Positions 5,752-9,503 of a DNA stretch of 9,503 nt are shown piece after piece. Source of the stretch: JBCBKZ01 sp039026975 (lineage in GTDB: Bacteria > Bacteroidota > Bacteroidia > J057); NCBI GenBank assembly GCA_039026975.1, contig JBCCLI010000251.1, positions 1 through 9,503 on the forward strand, read 5' to 3'. The position numbers and the translations under genes were made by a program. Every line of letters starts with the position of its first letter. Position 1 is the first letter of the stretch. The notes below the pieces were generated by a model. The model saw only the letters and a program-made list of their open reading frames with translations, made no database searches and was not told the origin of the DNA.

Positions 5752-6978
5752 TTATTGATGGTCTGTATGGGGAGAAGCTACGTTCAGATCGTAGCCTAAG
5801 ATTTGCTCAATAAATTCTCTCACACATCCACTCCCTCCTGACTTAGTTAGCACATGATCGACTGCTTCCTGAATTTCTGGCACAGCATCTTTAGGACAGG
5901 CACTGATCCCTACACGCTTAACCACTTCCATATCATTCAGGTCATCTCCTATATAGGCTATGGCCTCCCAACTAATTCCTAATTCGCGTATCCAACCGTC
6001 AATGACTTGAGTCTTAGGTTCAGGGCCGTAGTGCCAAAGGTCCATCTTGAGCTTCTGTGCCCGGTTTTTAATGATGGTGCCGGTAGCACCTGAGCTAATA
6101 AAGCCTACTTTAAGTCCATACCGGCTCTGCAACCTGTGAATAGCCATGCCATCCTTTACGTCAAACCGCTTAAATACTTCCCCTCCTTCTCCATAGAATA
6201 TCCCTCCATCAGTCATAGTACCGTCTATGTCTAGCAAAAGCAGCTGTATCTGGGAACGGAGGTTGTTGGATTGGCTAGCTCGCTCTTTTCTTAAGAGAGC
6301 CTCTGCCACAAACATATCTTCCGGGGTAGTGATTTTGATGTTGTCATAGCTTCCATGGCTGATGCTTACAGGTCCTATGACAGCTTCATATATGCTGGCA
6401 TCATCTGTAAACTGATCATGCGGCCGCTGAGCATAGGCTTGCTTGATTTTATCTAAAGGAAAGGTTTGAGGCGTCTGCACATGGAGAAACCTGGATCTGT
6501 CTACAGCCTTACTTTCTCCAGAAGCTACTGTTTCCCTGATAGAGGATTTTACAGGGACACAGGTAACGGCCGCCCCCTTATCAGTAGCTACCTCAAAGCT
6601 ATTGGTGATCATCTCAGCATTTACAAAGGCACGGACCCCATCATGAATAGCCACCAAGGCATCTTCTGCCTCCGTATCTATGGCATTCAATCCGTTCTCT
6701 ACAGATCCTATCCTGGAGGTTCCGCCTACCACCAATTGAATTCTCTTAACCTCTTCTTGTGAAAAATATTCCCTGCAATTAGCCTCCCAGTAGGCTTTTC
6801 CCTTAGCAGAAAGTACAAGGGCTATAGATAATTCTCCATGAAAGCTCAAGAACTTCCTTACTGTATGTACCAGGATGGGAATACCTCCAATAGGTAAAAA
6901 CTGCTTAGGCACTTCAGTTCCCATACGTCTTCCTGACCCACCAGCTACAATAACAGCAAATAAGCGTTTTCCCTTCAT
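5752..6978 (-). CDS. ispD: Fusion: IspD-type cytidylyltransferase + KdsC-like HAD phosphatase
   Basis: A 408-residue protein joining two enzymes in one frame. Residues 1-230 match IspD, which makes CDP-methylerythritol from CTP and MEP in the non-mevalonate isoprenoid pathway: the nucleotide loop AGGSGRRMGTEVPKQF (12-27), AIHDGVRAFV (110-119), HVQTPQTF (166-173), TDDASIYE (191-198), and DNIKITTPEDM (212-222). IspD enzymes are usually about 230 residues, so the first part is full length. A short linker (about 231-244) leads to a KdsC/YrbI-type HAD domain (245-396): DIDGT (250-254, nucleophile D250), VKDGMAI, PKTQ (K322), GDDLND (344-349), and GGSGCVRE (381-388). KdsC dephosphorylates KDO-8-phosphate for lipopolysaccharide synthesis. 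The usual Thr-Gly-Arg after motif II is SSGATG here. The start codon overlaps the queA stop by one base. Domain calls are strong; the exact substrate of the HAD half is uncertain, and a CDP-sugar role for the first half is possible but less likely. Confidence 0.92.
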   Translation of the reverse strand: MKGKRLFAVIVAGGSGRRMGTEVPKQFLPIGGIPILVHTVRKFLSFHGELSIALVLSAKGKAYWEANCREYFSQEEVKRIQLVVGGTSRIGSVENGLNAIDTEAEDALVAIHDGVRAFVNAEMITNSFEVATDKGAAVTCVPVKSSIRETVASGESKAVDRSRFLHVQTPQTFPLDKIKQAYAQRPHDQFTDDASIYEAVIGPVSISHGSYDNIKITTPEDMFVAEALLRKERASQSNNLRSQIQLLLLDIDGTMTDGGIFYGEGGEVFKRFDVKDGMAIHRLQSRYGLKVGFISSGATGTIIKNRAQKLKMDLWHYGPEPKTQVIDGWIRELGISWEAIAYIGDDLNDMEVVKRVGISACPKDAVPEIQEAVDHVLTKSGGSGCVREFIEQILGYDLNVASPHTDHQ

Positions 6979-6980
6979 TA
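6976..6980 (-). promoter_or_regulatory. queA stop / ispD-fusion start overlap (TAATG)
   Basis: On the minus strand the bases read TAATG, so the last base of the queA TAA is the first base of the next ATG. This is a typical translational-coupling junction and shows the two genes share a transcript. The junction also fixes the start of the fusion gene. Confidence 0.85.
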
Positions 6981-8030
6981 GATGATCAGCATGGCATCTC
7001 CATAGCTAAAGAAGCGATACTTTTCCTTGATAGCTTCTTCATAGCACTCCATCATGAATTCATACCCCATGAAGGCAGCTACCATCATCATTAAAGTAGA
7101 CTTGGGCCTATGCAGGTTGGTCATAAAGGCGTTCCCTATGTTAAATTCAAAGGGAGGATAGATAAATCTGTCGGTCCAGCCTTCTGCATCATTCAACATA
7201 CGACTGGCAGATACTGATGACTCAAGAGCTCTCATAGTAGAATTTCCTACCACTAATACTCGTCTTTTCTGATTTTTGGCATCATTTACCAGGTCTCTGG
7301 TTCTTTCAGGAATAATGTAAAATTCAGAATCCATTCTATGCTTAGAAAGGTCTTCTACCTCTACAGGATTAAAAGTTCCTATCCCTATATGCAGGGTGAT
7401 AAAGGATTCCTCTATGCCTTTAAGTTCCAGTCTCTTTAGTAATTCTCTGGTGAAGTGTAAACCCGCAGTAGGCGCTGCTACTGCCCCCGTATTCTTAGCA
7501 AATACTGTTTGATAATCTTTTCTATCTCTCGGTTCCGGCTCTCTGTCTATGTAGGGAGGAATAGGCATTTTCCCTAATTTATCTATCAGTTTATGCAGAT
7601 CCTCATTTTCTCCATCATATAAAAATCGGATGGTTCTCCCTCTTGAGGTAGTGTTATCTACCACTTCTGCTATAAGGTCATTCTCCCCAAAAAATAGCTT
7701 ATTTCCTACCCTTATTTTCCTGGCAGGCTCCACCAGCACATCCCACAGCTTCTGCTTTACATTTAATTCTCTAAGTAGAAAAACCTCTATCTTGGCTCCC
7801 GTTTTTTCCTTTTTCCCTATCAGCCTGGCAGGAAATACTTTTGTATCATTCAATACCATCACATCTCCCTCATCAAAGTACTCCAGCATATCCTTGAAAA
7901 GCTTATGCTCTATCTTACCAGTATCTTTGTGTGCAACGAGCAGACGTGCCTCATCTCGCGGATTTGCAGGATATTTCGCGATCAAGTTTTCTGGAATTTC
8001 AAAGTTGAACGCGGAAAGTTTCATTGCCAT
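6978..8030 (-). CDS. queA: QueA, SAM:tRNA ribosyltransferase-isomerase (queuosine synthesis)
   Basis: A 350-residue cytoplasmic enzyme that transfers and rearranges the ribose of S-adenosylmethionine onto 7-aminomethyl-7-deazaguanine at tRNA position 34, giving epoxyqueuosine. The length is normal for the family. Family blocks are present in order: VLNDTKVFPARL (59-70), GAKIEVFLL (78-86), GKMPIPPYIDR (153-163), DYQTVFAKNTGAVAAP (172-187) with TAGLHFT, ITLHIGIGTFNPVE (211-224), VVGNSTMRALES (260-271), RPKSTLMMMVAAF (308-320), and a terminal YGDAMLI. A second in-frame ATG at 8024 gives MKLSAF, the most common family N-terminus, so the start may be six bases in. It is first of a minus-strand gene series and overlaps the next gene by one base. 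A good promoter lies at 8137-8168, giving a leader of about 100 bases with inverted repeats. Confidence 0.97.
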   Translation of the reverse strand: MAMKLSAFNFEIPENLIAKYPANPRDEARLLVAHKDTGKIEHKLFKDMLEYFDEGDVMVLNDTKVFPARLIGKKEKTGAKIEVFLLRELNVKQKLWDVLVEPARKIRVGNKLFFGENDLIAEVVDNTTSRGRTIRFLYDGENEDLHKLIDKLGKMPIPPYIDREPEPRDRKDYQTVFAKNTGAVAAPTAGLHFTRELLKRLELKGIEESFITLHIGIGTFNPVEVEDLSKHRMDSEFYIIPERTRDLVNDAKNQKRRVLVVGNSTMRALESSVSASRMLNDAEGWTDRFIYPPFEFNIGNAFMTNLHRPKSTLMMMVAAFMGYEFMMECYEEAIKEKYRFFSYGDAMLII

Positions 8031-8072
8031 ATAGCCAGCTTATTTTACGTGTAGATCAGTTGTAAGAATTTC

Positions 8073-8136
8073 CCCGTTATCATAACTGTTAGCTAACAGC
8101 TGGAATATCAGGGATTAACAGGTTTTTAACAACGGG
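8073..8136 (-). repeat. Nested inverted repeats in the queA leader
   Basis: CCCGTT (8073-8078) and AACGGG (8131-8136) are exact complements. As minus-strand RNA the stem can extend to 10 pairs (8082-8073 with 8136-8127), counting two G-U pairs. Inside it is a perfect 14-bp palindrome, CTGTTAGCTAACAG (8086-8099), which could be an operator or a hairpin. This does not resemble the preQ1-I aptamer consensus. The outer 5' arm is close to the predicted transcription start, so it may be only partly transcribed; that weakens the RNA reading. Confidence 0.45.
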
Positions 8137-8168
8137 CAAAAATAGGATGCCAACAACTGATAAGCAAA
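8137..8168 (-). promoter_or_regulatory. Bacteroidota-type promoter for queA
   Basis: On the minus strand TTTG (8168-8165) is followed after 20 bases by TATTTTTG (8144-8137), an exact TAnnTTTG -7 box with ideal spacing from the upstream element. It points at queA, with a predicted start a few bases below 8137 and a leader of about 100 bases. It probably drives queA, the IspD fusion gene and the DUF393 gene. Confidence 0.65.
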
Positions 8169-8221
8169 TAAAGTTGTTAGTGGGATTAGCAAGAAAAAGA
8201 GCTGAAAATAATATTGTTAGC

Positions 8222-8253
8222 TTTTTGACTTAAGCGCTGATCTACTACTTTTG
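8222..8253 (+). promoter_or_regulatory. Bacteroidota-type promoter for carB
   Basis: TTTG (8224-8227, within TTTTTGAC) is followed after 18 bases by TACTTTTG (8246-8253), an exact TAnnTTTG box. The carB ATG at 8269 is only 15 bases beyond, so the leader should be about 10 bases, too short for a riboswitch or attenuator. Control would have to act at initiation or through upstream sites in the shared divergent region. Confidence 0.65.
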
Positions 8254-8268
8254 CAAAAATCTAAAAAT

Positions 8269-9503
8269 ATGCCATTAGATACCTCCATCAGGTCTGTACT
8301 TATTATAGGAAGCGGTCCCATAGTCATAGGACAAGCATGCGAGTTTGATTATTCTGGATCTCAGGCATCTCTGGCCCTGAAAGAAGAAGGGATAACAGTC
8401 TATCTCATTAATTCAAATCCGGCTACCATTATGACTGATCCGGTAACTGCGGATCACGTTTTCTTACAGCCCCTTACCAAGGAGTCTATAGAGAAAATAA
8501 TTAGTGAGAATAAGATAGATGCTGTCCTCCCTACTATGGGTGGCCAAACCGCCTTAAATCTATGTGTGGAATGTGCTAAGGCAGGCATTTGGAAAAAGTA
8601 TGGGGTCAGGATTATAGGCGCAGACATAGATGCCATAGGTAAGGCAGAGGATAGAGAAGCCTTCAGACTCCTGATGAAGGAGATAGGTTTTGATGTAGCC
8701 ACAGCGGAAATAGCCAACTCCTTTCTCAAGGGAAAAGAAATAGCCCAGAGAATAGGCTTTCCGCTAGTCATTAGACCTTCCTACACCCTAGGCGGGAGTG
8801 GAGGGGCCTTTGTCAATGAGGAGAAAGAGTATGATGCCCTACTTACAAGAGGGTTGAAAATAAGTCCTGTTCATGAGGTGTTGATTGAGGAGAGTGTATT
8901 TGGGTGGAAGGAATTTGAGCTGGAAGTCATGCGAGATTCCGCAGGGAATAAGCTGGTAATCTGTACAGTAGAAAACCTGGACCCCATGGGCATACACACG
9001 GGAGACTCCATCACGGTAGCTCCTGCTATGACCCTGCCTGATACCATTTACCAAATCATGCGTAATCAGGCCTTCAGGATCATGGATGAGCTGGGAGAGT
9101 TTGCAGGAGGATGTAATGTACAGTTCTCTGTAGATCCTGCCACAGGGAGGGTAATTGTAATAGAAATTAATCCAAGGGTATCACGTTCTTCTGCCCTGGC
9201 TTCTAAGGCTACCGGATACCCCATAGCTAGAATAGCTGCCAAACTAGCAGTAGGATATAGATTAGATGAGCTCCCCAACCAAATCACCAAAAATACTTCT
9301 GCCTTCTTTGAGCCTACCCTGGATTACGTTATAGTGAAAATCCCTCGTTGGAATTTTGACAAATTTCACGGATCTGACCCTCAGTTGGGCTTACAAATGA
9401 AAGCCGTGGGGGAAGTCATGGGCATAGGAAGAAGCTTTAATGAAGCCCTCCAAAAGGCAACGCAGTCCCTGGAAATTGGGAGAAACGGAATGGGAGCGGA
9501 TGG
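8269..9503 (+). CDS. carB: Carbamoyl-phosphate synthase large subunit, N-terminal part (3' end outside window)
   Basis: The first 411 codons are present and remain open to the window edge. CarB joins bicarbonate, ammonia delivered from the CarA glutaminase, and two ATP to make carbamoyl phosphate for pyrimidine and arginine synthesis. The visible part is the N-terminal pre-ATP-grasp and the carboxyphosphate-forming ATP-grasp domain: LIIGSGPIVIGQACEFDYSG (11-30), NSNPATIMTDP (48-58), LPTMGGQTALN (87-97), IRPSYTLGGSGGAF (168-181), VENLDPMGIHTGDS (234-247), EINPRVSRSSALASKATGYP (299-318), and IPRWNFDKF (358-366). GGSGGAF differs slightly from the commoner GGTGGG. The ATG at 8269 gives the normal start MPLDTSIRSVLIIG. 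No carA is adjacent upstream; queA diverges instead. Identity is certain; full length and the C-terminal allosteric region cannot be judged. Confidence 0.98.
   Translation, partial: MPLDTSIRSVLIIGSGPIVIGQACEFDYSGSQASLALKEEGITVYLINSNPATIMTDPVTADHVFLQPLTKESIEKIISENKIDAVLPTMGGQTALNLCVECAKAGIWKKYGVRIIGADIDAIGKAEDREAFRLLMKEIGFDVATAEIANSFLKGKEIAQRIGFPLVIRPSYTLGGSGGAFVNEEKEYDALLTRGLKISPVHEVLIEESVFGWKEFELEVMRDSAGNKLVICTVENLDPMGIHTGDSITVAPAMTLPDTIYQIMRNQAFRIMDELGEFAGGCNVQFSVDPATGRVIVIEINPRVSRSSALASKATGYPIARIAAKLAVGYRLDELPNQITKNTSAFFEPTLDYVIVKIPRWNFDKFHGSDPQLGLQMKAVGEVMGIGRSFNEALQKATQSLEIGRNGMGAD

Noticed and set aside
7630..8034. Open frame of 134 codons on the plus strand opposite queA
   Set aside because: It mirrors the queA N-terminal coding region, is Ser-rich from reverse reading, and has no promoter or motif of its own.
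8031..8136. preQ1 riboswitch in the queA leader
   Set aside because: I could not find the preQ1-I core (the C-rich loop with its A-rich tail) or a clear type II layout; only generic inverted repeats are present.
8454..9290. Three minus-strand open frames inside the right-hand part
   Set aside because: They are antisense to carB, which translates cleanly to the window edge with every expected motif.

Overview
The window looks like chromosomal DNA from a member of the Bacteroidota, probably the Cytophagales. Three things point there. Two secreted subtilisin-like proteases end in type A sorting domains of the type IX secretion system (T9SS). The CarB, DUF58 and TrmH-family proteins have the wording I associate with that group. 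The best promoters have the Bacteroidota form TTTG/TTG, about 18-21 bases, TAnnTTTG. No phage, transposon, CRISPR or tRNA/rRNA sequence was seen, and no gap between genes exceeds about 240 bases.

Left end, minus strand: the first 31 codons of an exported protein (1-95) follow a DUF58/von Willebrand-type protein (154-1062), an arrangement typical of Bat/MoxR-type operons. The usual MoxR ATPase gene is not next to it. Instead a TrmH/SpoU-family RNA 2'-O-methyltransferase gene (1130-1693, plus strand) diverges from DUF58 across 67 bases.

Centre, minus strand: five genes lie head to tail, transcribed from 8030 down to 1785. They are queA (tRNA queuosine synthesis), a fused IspD cytidylyltransferase plus KdsC-like HAD phosphatase, a small DCC-family (DUF393) thiol oxidoreductase, and two tandem paralogous T9SS-exported subtilases. 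queA and the fusion gene overlap by one base (TAATG), so they are probably translationally coupled. A 36-bp near-perfect palindrome separates the DUF393 gene from the first subtilase. A related stem-loop precedes the second, so the duplication seems to have carried its 5' flank.

Right end, plus strand: carB (large subunit of carbamoyl-phosphate synthase) starts at 8269 and runs off the window. It diverges from queA across 238 bases that hold the two clearest promoters in the window and a group of inverted repeats in the probable queA leader.

Most genes are housekeeping. The least ordinary items are the IspD-KdsC-like fusion, with an altered HAD motif II region; the subtilase pair, with a changed oxyanion-hole motif in one copy; and the palindromes before the subtilases and in the queA leader. 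I did not find a clear new defence or mobile system.
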